The position numbers and the translations under genes are program-made. From an uncultured bacterium (GTDB taxonomy: Bacteria; Actinomycetota; Coriobacteriia; Coriobacteriales; Coriobacteriaceae), in NCBI GenBank assembly GCA_905214905.1, contig CAJMNK010000035.1:1-20620 (forward strand): 20,620 bases of DNA, written 5' to 3'. Shown piece by piece: positions 13,821-20,620 of the stretch (positions are counted from its first letter, which is position 1; every line of letters begins with the position of its first letter). The notes beneath the pieces were generated by a model. That model was not told the origin of the DNA. It made no database searches and saw nothing but the letters and a program-made list of their open reading frames with translations.

Positions 13821-16651
13821 TGGCTGCCAAACTCATCGATCTTTCCTTTACGCTCAACGGCCGCAAGGTCAAGGTTCAGATTGCCCCCGATACCATGCTC
13901 TTTTCGCTTTTGCGTGAGCAGGGCTGCGCGTCGGTGCGCTGCGCCTGCGAGACCACCAACTGCGGTCTGTGCACGGTGTGGCTCGACGGCGACCCGGTGC
14001 TGAGCTGCTCGGTTCCCGCCGCGCGCGTCGAGGGCCGCTCCGTCACCACGCTCGAGGGCCTCAAGGCCGAGTCCGAGGCACTCGCCCGCGCTATGGCTGC
14101 CGAAGGTGCCGAGCAGTGCGGTTTTTGCGCCCCCGGCCTCATCATGAACGTGCTGGCGCTTGCCCGCGCCGCCAAGGAGGACTCGAGCCTCGTCGCCACG
14201 CGCGAGGAGCTCTCGCGCCAGCTCGCCGGCAACCTCTGCCGCTGCAGCGGCTACGAGAGCCAGCTGCGCGCCATCGTCCGCTTCCTTAACGAGTCCGGCG
14301 TGCAGGTGGGCTTCGAGATGCCCGAGCTGCCGGTCAATAACACCAGCTCTGATGGCGTCACCTACAAGCAGATTACCCACAAGCAGCCCAAGAAGGACTC
14401 GAGGGCCCTGCTCGAGGGCCGTCCCGTCTACACGGGCGATATGGTGCCCGCCGGTGCGCTCATCGTCAAACTCAAGCGCAGTCCCTATGCCCGCGCCAAG
14501 ATCCGCTCCATCGATACGTCGCGCGCCCTGAAGGTGCCCGGCGTCGTGGGCGTTTACACTTACGAGGACGTGCCCAAGCGCCGCTTTACCATCGCCGGTC
14601 AGAGCTATCCGCAGCCGAGTCCCTACGACCGTCTGATCCTCGAGAACCTCGTGCGCTACCAAAACGAGGAGGTGGCGATCGTTGCCGCCGAAACCGAGGA
14701 GGCCGCCGACAAGGCACTCAAGCTCATCAAGGTCGACTATGAGGTGCTCGAGCCGCTGCTCGACTTTACCAAGGCACTCGATAACGACATCCTGGTCCAC
14801 CCCGAGGGCGACGTGACCTTTATGTTCCCGCAGGGCGGCGACGTGCCCCGCAACCTGGTGTGCAGCGGTACCAGCGATTATGGCGATCTGGACGAGGCGT
14901 TCGCCCAGAGCGACATCGTCTTTGAGCGCACCTACACCAGCCAGGCCACGCAGACCGCGCCCATGGAGACCTTCCGCGCCTTCGCGACGACCGACGCGTT
15001 CGGGCGCATCTCGGTGACCACCTCTACGCAGGTGCCCTTCCACGTGCGCCGCATGGTCGCGCAGTCGCTCGATATTCCGCAGTCGCAGGTGCAGGTTATT
15101 AAGCCGCGCATCGGTGGCGGCTTTGGCTCCAAGCAGACGGGCTGCTGCGAGATCTTCGTGGCGTTCGTGACCCAGCAGACCGGCCGTCCGAGCTATTGCT
15201 GCTACACCCGCGAGGAGACCATCACCGCGGGCAACTCTCGCCACCAGATGCAGATGACCGTTAAGCTGGGCGCCATGAACGACGGCACCATCACGGCTAT
15301 CGATCTGCACACGCTGTCCAACGCCGGCGCGTACGGCGAGCACGCTACCACGACGATTGGCCTTTCGGGCCACAAGAGCCTGCCCATCTACAACCATGTG
15401 AAGGCGAGCCGCTTTAGCTGGGACGCCGTCTACACCAATACCAACCGCGGCGGCGCGTATCGCGGCTACGGTGCCACCCAGGGCCAGTTTGCCGTGGAGA
15501 GCGCCGTCAACGAGCTCGCCGACATGCTGCACATGGACCCCGCCGACCTGCGCCTTAAGAACATGGTGCGCGAGGGCGAGGTCATGCCGCAGTACTACAA
15601 CGAGAAGCTCAACGCCTGCGCGCTCGACCGCTGCCTGCTGCGAGCGATGGACATGATCGGTTGGCGCGACAAGCCGCTGGCCGTCGACCTGGGCGACCGC
15701 GTGCGTGCTCTGGGCTGTGCGCTCACCATGCAGGGCTCGGGCATCTCCAACGTGGACATCGCCGGCATCGACATGCGCCTGGAAGAGGACGGCTTCATTA
15801 CCATCGGCACCGGCGCCACCGATAACGGTATGGGCGTCGACACGATCCTGGCGCAGATTGCCGCCGAGGAGCTGGGCGTGGAGAGCTCGCTGATCGTGGT
15901 GCGCGGCGTGGACACCGACGTGTCGCCGTTCGACGCCGGCTCGTACGCGAGCTCCGGTACCTACGTGACGGGCCTTGCCGCCAAGAACGCCGCGACCGAG
16001 CTGCGCGAGAAGATTTGCGCCAAGGCGGCCCAGATGTGGGACGTTGACGTCGTCGACGTGGTCTTCGACGGCCAGTACGTGCGCCTGTCCGACGAGCGTG
16101 CTGCGCGCGAGCAGAACTGCTACCTCACGCTGCGCGACTTTGCCAACCTGTGCGTCAAGAACATCGCGGGCGGCGACGCGCTCACCTCGCACGCCTCTGC
16201 CTGCCTGCCCGTTTCGCCCCCGCCGTTTATGGCCGGCATTGCCGAGGTCGAGGTTGACAAGGCTACCGGCAAGGTGACCGTGGTGGATTACGCCGCTGCC
16301 GTCGATTGCGGCACCGTGATCAACGAGGCGCTCGCGCGCGTCCAGGCCGAGGGCGGCATTGCCCAGGGTATCGGCCACGCGCTCTACGAGATTGTCGAGC
16401 ACGATGACCGCGGTCGTCTGCGCACCGGCAACTTTATGAGCTACAAGCTGCCCACGCGCCTGGATATCGGCAGCATTCGCGTGGCCTTTGAGCCGAGCTA
16501 CGAGCCGACGGGCCCGTTTGGTGCCAAGTCGATCGGCGAGGTCGTCATCAACACGCCGCTCGCCGCCGTGGCCTCGGCCGTGGCGCACGCCACCGGCCAC
16601 CAGGTGCGCTCGCTGCCCATCACGCCCGAGAAGGCCCTGCTGGGGGAGTAG
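13820..16651 (+). CDS. Molybdenum hydroxylase, fused 2Fe-2S and molybdopterin subunit (xanthine dehydrogenase-like, probably selenium-dependent type)
   Basis: This is a 943-residue fusion. Residues 1-~160 are the two 2Fe-2S domains: plant-type cluster Cys43, Cys48, Cys51, Cys63, and the second cluster in EQCGFCAPG (Cys100, Cys103) and NLCRCSGY (Cys140, Cys142). Residues ~190-943 are the molybdopterin-cytosine-dinucleotide domain, with GGGFGSKQ (432-439), RGGAYRGYGATQGQF, GTGATDNGMGVDT, and the catalytic glutamate Glu907 in SIGEV. Enzymes of this class hydroxylate purines, nicotinate or similar heterocycles. The one-chain iron-sulfur plus Mo arrangement matches proteins annotated as selenium-dependent xanthine dehydrogenase, whose selenium is a labile Mo ligand, not selenocysteine; no in-frame UGA is present. 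The nearby selD-yedF-DUF3343-desulfurase set supports that reading. The substrate cannot be fixed from sequence. Confidence 0.85.
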   Translation: MAAKLIDLSFTLNGRKVKVQIAPDTMLFSLLREQGCASVRCACETTNCGLCTVWLDGDPVLSCSVPAARVEGRSVTTLEGLKAESEALARAMAAEGAEQCGFCAPGLIMNVLALARAAKEDSSLVATREELSRQLAGNLCRCSGYESQLRAIVRFLNESGVQVGFEMPELPVNNTSSDGVTYKQITHKQPKKDSRALLEGRPVYTGDMVPAGALIVKLKRSPYARAKIRSIDTSRALKVPGVVGVYTYEDVPKRRFTIAGQSYPQPSPYDRLILENLVRYQNEEVAIVAAETEEAADKALKLIKVDYEVLEPLLDFTKALDNDILVHPEGDVTFMFPQGGDVPRNLVCSGTSDYGDLDEAFAQSDIVFERTYTSQATQTAPMETFRAFATTDAFGRISVTTSTQVPFHVRRMVAQSLDIPQSQVQVIKPRIGGGFGSKQTGCCEIFVAFVTQQTGRPSYCCYTREETITAGNSRHQMQMTVKLGAMNDGTITAIDLHTLSNAGAYGEHATTTIGLSGHKSLPIYNHVKASRFSWDAVYTNTNRGGAYRGYGATQGQFAVESAVNELADMLHMDPADLRLKNMVREGEVMPQYYNEKLNACALDRCLLRAMDMIGWRDKPLAVDLGDRVRALGCALTMQGSGISNVDIAGIDMRLEEDGFITIGTGATDNGMGVDTILAQIAAEELGVESSLIVVRGVDTDVSPFDAGSYASSGTYVTGLAAKNAATELREKICAKAAQMWDVDVVDVVFDGQYVRLSDERAAREQNCYLTLRDFANLCVKNIAGGDALTSHASACLPVSPPPFMAGIAEVEVDKATGKVTVVDYAAAVDCGTVINEALARVQAEGGIAQGIGHALYEIVEHDDRGRLRTGNFMSYKLPTRLDIGSIRVAFEPSYEPTGPFGAKSIGEVVINTPLAAVASAVAHATGHQVRSLPITPEKALLGE

Positions 16652-16675
16652 CGGGTCAGCGAACAAGTCGTAATT

Positions 16676-16705
16676 GGCGGGGTGGGGCAACTCGCCCCGC
16701 CTTTT
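16676..16705 (+). terminator. Rho-independent terminator after the molybdenum hydroxylase genes
   Basis: GGCGGGGTGGG (16676-16686) pairs with CTCGCCCCGCC (16691-16701), including wobbles, around a GCAA tetraloop and runs into TTTT. Confidence 0.85.
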
Positions 16706-16791
16706 GCACTCGTGGTGAGGTCGTGAGCCTGTAATAGGTGTGCGTGCGCTTACCGTTCGTATCTGCTATCATTCCTAATCTGTGCGCTCAT

Positions 16792-16875
16792 GCGGGCGTG
16801 GCGGAATTGGTAGACGCGCCAGATTTAGGTTCTGGTGGGATTCCCGTGAAGGTTCGAGTCCTTTCGCCCGCACCA
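16792..16875 (+). tRNA. tRNA-Leu (UAG)
   Basis: This is a class II tRNA. Acceptor GCGGGCG (16792-16798) pairs with CGCCCGC (16865-16871). The anticodon stem CCAGA/TCTGG closes loop TTTAGGT with TAG at 16826-16828. A long variable arm follows (TGGGATTCCCGT region), then T arm GAAGG-TTCGAGT-CCTTT, discriminator A and encoded CCA. A TATCAT box at 16767-16772 is a possible -10. Confidence 0.95.
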
Positions 16876-16883
16876 ACGCATCT

Positions 16884-16903
16884 GCGTCGGCTTCGGCCGT
16901 CGC
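16884..16903 (+). promoter_or_regulatory. UUCG-capped hairpin between tRNA-Leu and tig
   Basis: GCGTCGGC and GCCGTCGC pair at seven of eight positions around a TTCG tetraloop, nine bases after tRNA-Leu, followed by a T-rich but interrupted CTCTTTGTTG. It may terminate or process the tRNA transcript ahead of the trigger factor leader. Confidence 0.45.
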
Positions 16904-16966
16904 GGCTCTTTGTTGCATAAAGGTACCAGCACCTCAGATAAGCTGGGCAGTATGAGGAGGAACGTG

Positions 16967-18265
16967 TTGAACATCACCGCTTCTGACGTCAAGGACGCCA
17001 AGCTCACCGCTACGGTCACCATCCCGGCCGCCGACGTCGACGCCGCGATCAAGAAGGCCTACAAGGACACCGCCAAGAAGTACCGCTTCCCGGGCTTCCG
17101 CGCCGGTAAGGCTCCCCGTCCGGTCATCGACTCTGCTCTTGGCGCCGAGGCTACCCTCGCTCAGGCCACCAACGACCTGATCGCCGCCAACGAGCCCGCC
17201 GTCCTCAACGAGCTAGACATCGTCCCCACCAAGAGCGGTGACTACAAGGATCTCGACCTCGCCAAGGATCACGAGGACTACACCTACACCGTCGAGTTCT
17301 CCCTGCGTCCCGCCGCTGAGCTCTCCTCCTTCGACGCTGTCGAGATCGAGATGCCCCCTGCGGAGGTCACCGAGTCCGAGATCAACAACCAGGTCGAGAT
17401 GCTCCTCAACTACCGTGCCACCTTCGAGGACGTCGAGGGCCGCGCTGTCGAGGCTGACGACTATGTGACCGTCGATCTCAAGGCCGTCGAGAACGCCGAC
17501 AACTTTGCCGCCGAGGGCCGCATGCTCATCGCCGGTAGCGACAGCAACCCCAAGGAGTTCAACGAGGCTCTGATCGGTGCTAACGTCGACGACGTCAAGA
17601 CCGTCACCTGGACCGACGAGGCCGAGGAGGGCGAGGAGGCCGAGACCCACACCGTCGAGGTCACCGTCAAAGGCATCAAGGTCCGCAACACCCCCGAGCT
17701 CACCGACGAGCTCGTTAAGTCCGACTTCGGCTTCGACAGCATCGACGCCATGCGCGACGCCATCAAGATCGAGATCGAGCAGGACAAGGCTTCCCGCCTG
17801 CCGGCCGAGAAGGAGAACCGTTGCGTCTCCGCTCTCGCCGAGCGTCTGCAGCTCGACGAGATGGATGCCGACTACGAGCAGTCCGTCTTTGAGGAGCTTG
17901 GCCAGAACTTCCTGTCCAACCTCGCTGCCCGCGGCATGACCCTGGACACCTGGCTGCCCGCTTCCGGTCTGACCATGGAGCAGTTCATCGGCGACCTGCA
18001 TAAGCAGGCCAACGACGTTGCCCGTGAGTCCCTGGCTCTGGACGCCCTCGCCCGCGAGCTCAAGATCGAGGTCACCGAGGACGACATCAACGCCGAGTTC
18101 GAGAAGGCCGGCGTCAAGGACGTCGAGGCTTCTAAGGCCGAGTTCATCGCCGATGGCCGCATGCCTGCCGTCCGCGAGTCCATCCGTCGCTCCAAGGCCG
18201 TCGATCACCTGGTCGAGAATGCCAAGGTGACCGAGGTCGACGAGACCGCCAAGGACGCCGAGTAA
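16967..18265 (+). CDS. tig: Trigger factor (ribosome-associated chaperone)
   Basis: Trigger factor binds near the ribosomal exit tunnel and shields nascent chains. I chose TTG 16967 because AGGAGG (16955-16960) is six bases upstream. It gives 432 residues, the same as E. coli, and places the ribosome-docking motif PGFRAGKAP at 42-50 (E. coli FRK 44-46). GTG 16964 and ATG 16952 are alternatives. The order is an N-terminal ribosome-binding domain (1-~120), a PPIase domain (~150-245), and a long helical C-terminal chaperone domain. In the PPIase domain the stretch equivalent to the E. coli aromatic pocket (GQGRMIPGFEDGI) reads GSDSNPKEFNEALI, so prolyl isomerase activity may be weak or lost. It is followed by clpP and clpX, the usual bacterial arrangement. 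Confidence 0.93.
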   Translation: MNITASDVKDAKLTATVTIPAADVDAAIKKAYKDTAKKYRFPGFRAGKAPRPVIDSALGAEATLAQATNDLIAANEPAVLNELDIVPTKSGDYKDLDLAKDHEDYTYTVEFSLRPAAELSSFDAVEIEMPPAEVTESEINNQVEMLLNYRATFEDVEGRAVEADDYVTVDLKAVENADNFAAEGRMLIAGSDSNPKEFNEALIGANVDDVKTVTWTDEAEEGEEAETHTVEVTVKGIKVRNTPELTDELVKSDFGFDSIDAMRDAIKIEIEQDKASRLPAEKENRCVSALAERLQLDEMDADYEQSVFEELGQNFLSNLAARGMTLDTWLPASGLTMEQFIGDLHKQANDVARESLALDALARELKIEVTEDDINAEFEKAGVKDVEASKAEFIADGRMPAVRESIRRSKAVDHLVENAKVTEVDETAKDAE

Positions 18266-18341
18266 TTCTCGCCACCTTGCCCGCGAGCGCATGTATGTGC
18301 CCGTGATGGGGTAAAGTTATAAGCCGGTTATCCGGTTGCTT

Positions 18342-18382
18342 CGTACGGTGCCAGCCAATGCATAGCATGCGGGCACCGTACG
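18342..18382. repeat. Long palindrome between tig and clpP
   Basis: CGTACGGTGCC (18342-18352) and GGCACCGTACG (18372-18382) are perfect 11-bp inverted repeats with a 19-base centre, AGCCAATGCATAGCATGCG, which itself has GCAT/ATGC symmetry. TTTGTCT follows. It could be a weak terminator for tig or an operator for clpP. A TTATAA (18317-18322) and a CCGG-TTAT-CCGG repeat lie just upstream. Together they fill the 162 bases between tig and clpP. Confidence 0.55.
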
Positions 18383-18427
18383 TTTGTCTAGAACCACTAT
18401 TGGTCCGTAAGAGAAATGGAGATGCGT

Positions 18428-19048
18428 ATGATCGCTAAGTTCGATTCCGCCCTCGTGCCATACGTTATCGAGCAGACGCCGCGCGGCGAGCGCAGCTACG
18501 ATATCTATTCGCGCCTGCTCAACGACCGCATCATCTTCTTGGGCGAGGAGATTAACTCCGTCAGCGCCAACCTGGTCGTTGCCCAGCTACTGCATCTTGA
18601 GAGCCAGGATGCCGAGAAGGATATCTCGCTCTACATCAATTCGCCCGGTGGCGAGGTTTACTCCGGCCTGGCGATTCTTGACACCATGAACTTCATCAAG
18701 CCGCAGGTCTCCACCATCTGCGTCGGTATGGCCGCGTCCATGGCCGCCGTGCTGCTTTCGGCCGGCGCTAAGGGCAAGCGCTTCTGCCTGCCTCACTCCA
18801 AAGTCATGATTCACCAGCCCAGCGGCGGTGCCCAGGGCCAGCAGACCGAGATCGAGATCGTTGCCGAGGAGATCAAGAAGACCCGTCGCGAGCTCAACCA
18901 GATTCTGTCCGACGCCTCGGGCCAGCCCATCGAGAAGGTCCAGGCCGATACCGAGCGCGACAACTACCTGACCGCTGCCGAGGCCCTCGACTACGGCCTG
19001 ATTGACCGTATCGTCACCTCTCGCGATCTCGCCGCGAAGGACGCCTAG
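18428..19048 (+). CDS. clpP: ATP-dependent Clp protease proteolytic subunit ClpP
   Basis: ClpP is the serine peptidase chamber that degrades substrates unfolded by ClpX. The product is 206 residues from ATG 18428, chosen because GGAG (18418-18421) is six bases upstream; in-frame ATGs at 18416 and 18422 are alternatives. The catalytic triad is intact: Ser104 in GMAASMAAV, His129 in VMIHQPSGG and Asp178 in TERDNYLT. The N-terminus (MIAKFDSALVPYVIEQT) fits mature ClpP with a short or no propeptide. The handle helix region (QTEIEIVAEEIKKTRRELN) is standard. clpX starts one base after the stop, so the two are co-transcribed and co-translated. Confidence 0.96.
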   Translation: MIAKFDSALVPYVIEQTPRGERSYDIYSRLLNDRIIFLGEEINSVSANLVVAQLLHLESQDAEKDISLYINSPGGEVYSGLAILDTMNFIKPQVSTICVGMAASMAAVLLSAGAKGKRFCLPHSKVMIHQPSGGAQGQQTEIEIVAEEIKKTRRELNQILSDASGQPIEKVQADTERDNYLTAAEALDYGLIDRIVTSRDLAAKDA

Positions 19049-19049
19049 G

Positions 19050-20456
19050 ATGGCAGGAAACATGCAGGACAACTTTGACGAGAACGGCAACCCCATTCGC
19101 TGCTCCTTCTGCGGAAAAGAGCAGGGCCAGGTCCGTCGCCTCGTAAAGGGCCCGACCAACATCTTTATCTGTGACGAGTGCGTTGCCGCCTGTTCCGAGA
19201 TCCTTGAGGAGTCGCTGGCTTCGGACTTTATGGACGCTGCCCGCAACGGCAAGCTGCCGGGCTTCCTCAACGACCACGGCCAGGCTGCTGGGCAGCCCGC
19301 CGTGGACCCCGAGGCCGAGGGCTTTGAGCTCGAGGACGACCGCCAGGTCATCACGCACGTGCCGACGCCGCACGAGATCTATGACGAGCTTTCGGCCTAT
19401 GTTATGGGTCAGGAGGACGCCAAGCGCGCCATGTCGGTGGCCGTGTACAACCATTACCGCCGCGTGATCGAGGGCGGTGCTGCGCTTTCGGCCTTTGACG
19501 ACGGTTTGGACTCGCAGCTCGACGATGATATGGACGAGGTGGAGCTCGCCAAGTCCAATATTTTGCTGCTCGGTCCCACCGGTACCGGCAAGACGCTGCT
19601 GGCCCAGACGCTCGCGCGCATCCTCGAGGTGCCGTTTGCCATCGCCGACGCCACCGCGCTCACCGAGGCCGGTTATGTGGGCGAGGACGTGGAGAACATC
19701 CTGCTCAAGCTCATCAACGCCGCCGATGGCGATATCGAGCGCGCACAGGTGGGCATTATCTACGTGGACGAGATCGACAAGATTGCCCGCAAGGCCGAGA
19801 ACCTCTCCATCACCCGCGATGTCTCGGGCGAGGGCGTTCAGCAGGCATTGCTTAAGATTCTTGAGGGCACGGTGGCAAGCGTTCCGCCCACCGGTGGCCG
19901 CAAGCATCCCCAGCAGGAGCTGCTGCAGATCGACACGACCAACATCCTGTTCATCTGCGGTGGTGCCTTTGTGGGTCTGGACAAGATCATCGCTGACCGC
20001 GTGGGCAACAAGGGCGTGGGCTTTAACTCCGAGATCGCCGGTCCCACCTCGGTCGACGAGAACGACCTGCTGCGTCAGGTGCTTCCGCAGGACCTCAACG
20101 CCTTTGGCATGATCCCCGAGTTTGTGGGACGTACGCCCGTCGTTACCCAGACGCAGGCGCTCGACGAGGACGACCTGGTGTCGATCCTGACCGAGCCCAA
20201 GAACGCCGTGGTGCGTCAGTACCGCAAGATGTTCCAGCTCGAGGACGTTGAGCTTGAGTTTGAGGACGCCGCCCTGCACGAGATCGCCCGCATGGCGCTC
20301 GCCCGCAAGACCGGCGCCCGCGGCCTGCGCGCCATCTGCGAGGACGTGCTGCAGCAGACGATGTTCGACCTTCCCAGCGAGGAGGGCGTCACCAAGGTCA
20401 TCGTGACCGAAGCCGCCGTAAAGGGCGAAGAACAGCCCCAGCGCATCTACGGGTAA
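19050..20456 (+). CDS. clpX: ATP-dependent Clp protease ATP-binding subunit ClpX
   Basis: ClpX is the hexameric AAA+ unfoldase that feeds ClpP. The product is 468 residues from ATG 19050, one base after the clpP stop. The N-terminal zinc-binding domain has Cys18, Cys21, Cys41 and Cys44. The AAA+ core has Walker A GPTGTGKT (175-182), the pore loop GYVGEDVE, Walker B IIYVDEID (236-243) and the arginine-bearing IPEFVGRTPVV. The ClpP-docking loop reads GVGFN in place of IGF. Two acidic stretches stand out: a long linker after the zinc domain (EAEGFELEDD) and an insertion just before Walker A (DDGLDSQLDDDMDEVE), making the protein ~44 residues longer than E. coli ClpX (424). A terminator follows. 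Confidence 0.96.
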   Translation: MAGNMQDNFDENGNPIRCSFCGKEQGQVRRLVKGPTNIFICDECVAACSEILEESLASDFMDAARNGKLPGFLNDHGQAAGQPAVDPEAEGFELEDDRQVITHVPTPHEIYDELSAYVMGQEDAKRAMSVAVYNHYRRVIEGGAALSAFDDGLDSQLDDDMDEVELAKSNILLLGPTGTGKTLLAQTLARILEVPFAIADATALTEAGYVGEDVENILLKLINAADGDIERAQVGIIYVDEIDKIARKAENLSITRDVSGEGVQQALLKILEGTVASVPPTGGRKHPQQELLQIDTTNILFICGGAFVGLDKIIADRVGNKGVGFNSEIAGPTSVDENDLLRQVLPQDLNAFGMIPEFVGRTPVVTQTQALDEDDLVSILTEPKNAVVRQYRKMFQLEDVELEFEDAALHEIARMALARKTGARGLRAICEDVLQQTMFDLPSEEGVTKVIVTEAAVKGEEQPQRIYG

Positions 20457-20469
20457 ATAGCTTGAATCC

Positions 20470-20504
20470 AGGTCCCGCGGCAACCACCGCGGGACCTGCC
20501 TTTT
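20470..20504 (+). terminator. Rho-independent terminator of the tig-clpP-clpX group
   Basis: AGGTCCCGCGG (20470-20480) pairs perfectly with CCGCGGGACCT (20487-20497) around CAACCA, followed by GCCTTTT. Confidence 0.85.
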
Positions 20505-20586
20505 AGGGACAGGTTTATTTTGGTCGGTTTTTATATGGGCAAATGTCGTTTCCCCTGATAAAACCTACCAAAATAAACCTGTCCCT
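20505..20586. repeat. GGGACAGG palindromic element, copy 3
   Basis: AGGGACAGGTTTATTTTGGT (20505-20524) and its exact complement (20567-20586) are 20-bp perfect inverted repeats. After one mismatch the pairing resumes with GGTTTT/AAAACC. The interior is A/T-rich with no ORF. It starts immediately after the clpX terminator, the same kind of position as copy 1. The remaining 34 bases of the window show nothing I can name. Confidence 0.8.
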
Positions 20587-20620
20587 TTTCGGCAGGTATG
20601 CCTGTGCTATTCTGTGAGAT

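Noticed and set aside
16184..16651. Selenocysteine in the molybdenum hydroxylase
   Set aside because: There is no in-frame TGA in 13820-16648. If the enzyme uses selenium it would be as a Mo ligand.
13817..16690. Very long minus-strand open frame opposite the molybdenum hydroxylase (and similar ones opposite selB, brnQ, gdhA and clpX)
   Set aside because: Long antisense frames are expected in GC-rich genes with strong third-position bias. The plus-strand products have clear family motifs and the antisense ones have none.
1..20620. CRISPR array, toxin-antitoxin, phage defence or transposase genes
   Set aside because: I looked for regularly spaced repeats and for such proteins in all frames and found none. 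The repeats present are palindromic and dispersed.

Overview
The window is mostly a gut Coriobacteriia-type (Actinomycetota) chromosome, most likely Collinsella or a close relative. This rests on the GC-rich codon use, the gene set and order, and recurrent GGGACAGG palindromes; no database could be searched. The first ~1.16 kb does not fit. It encodes pieces of enterobacterial truB (minus strand) and yjiM-yjiL (plus strand), joined abruptly to each other and then to the Coriobacteriia sequence. I read this as a chimeric contig end, not biology of the host.

From ~1170 on, every gene is on the plus strand. Positions 1225-4368 hold a selenium block: selD, itself a selenoprotein with an in-frame UGA at codon 17, then yedF, a DUF3343 small protein and a SufS/NifS-like PLP desulfurase with a 4-nt overlap. 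A terminator follows, then a BrnQ branched-chain amino acid transporter (4436-5794), a strong promoter, and tRNA-Pro(UGG) and tRNA-Gly(UCC). After tRNA-Gly lies a ~145-bp structured element whose ends derive from a tRNA 3' end.

Positions 6359-11146 continue the selenium theme. There is a formate/nitrite-family channel, selA and selB (4-nt overlap), a 160-bp palindromic element, and selC (tRNA-Sec, UCA anticodon, 8-bp acceptor stem and 6-bp D stem). With selD these form a complete selenocysteine decoding pathway: selenide to selenophosphate (SelD), Ser-tRNA-Sec to Sec-tRNA-Sec (SelA), and delivery at UGA (SelB). YedF, DUF3343 and the desulfurase are genes known to track with selenium traffic and with selenium-dependent molybdenum hydroxylases.

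Positions 11410-16651 hold gdhA (NADP-type glutamate dehydrogenase) and a two-gene molybdenum hydroxylase: an FAD subunit, and a fused 2Fe-2S plus molybdopterin subunit resembling selenium-dependent xanthine dehydrogenases. This makes it a plausible client of the selenium block. tRNA-Leu(UAG) and the conserved tig-clpP-clpX proteostasis group complete the window.

The intergenic regions are rich in inverted repeats. GGGACAGG palindromes occur at 7201-7288, 11158-11200 and 20505-20586. There is an unrelated 160-bp palindrome at 10810-10969, the tRNA-derived element at 6100-6243, and smaller palindromes before yedF, in the tRNA promoter spacer and before clpP. The least explained parts of the window are the tRNA-derived multi-hairpin element, the palindromic repeat families inside the sel locus, and a SelB whose G4 nucleotide-specificity motif lacks its lysine.
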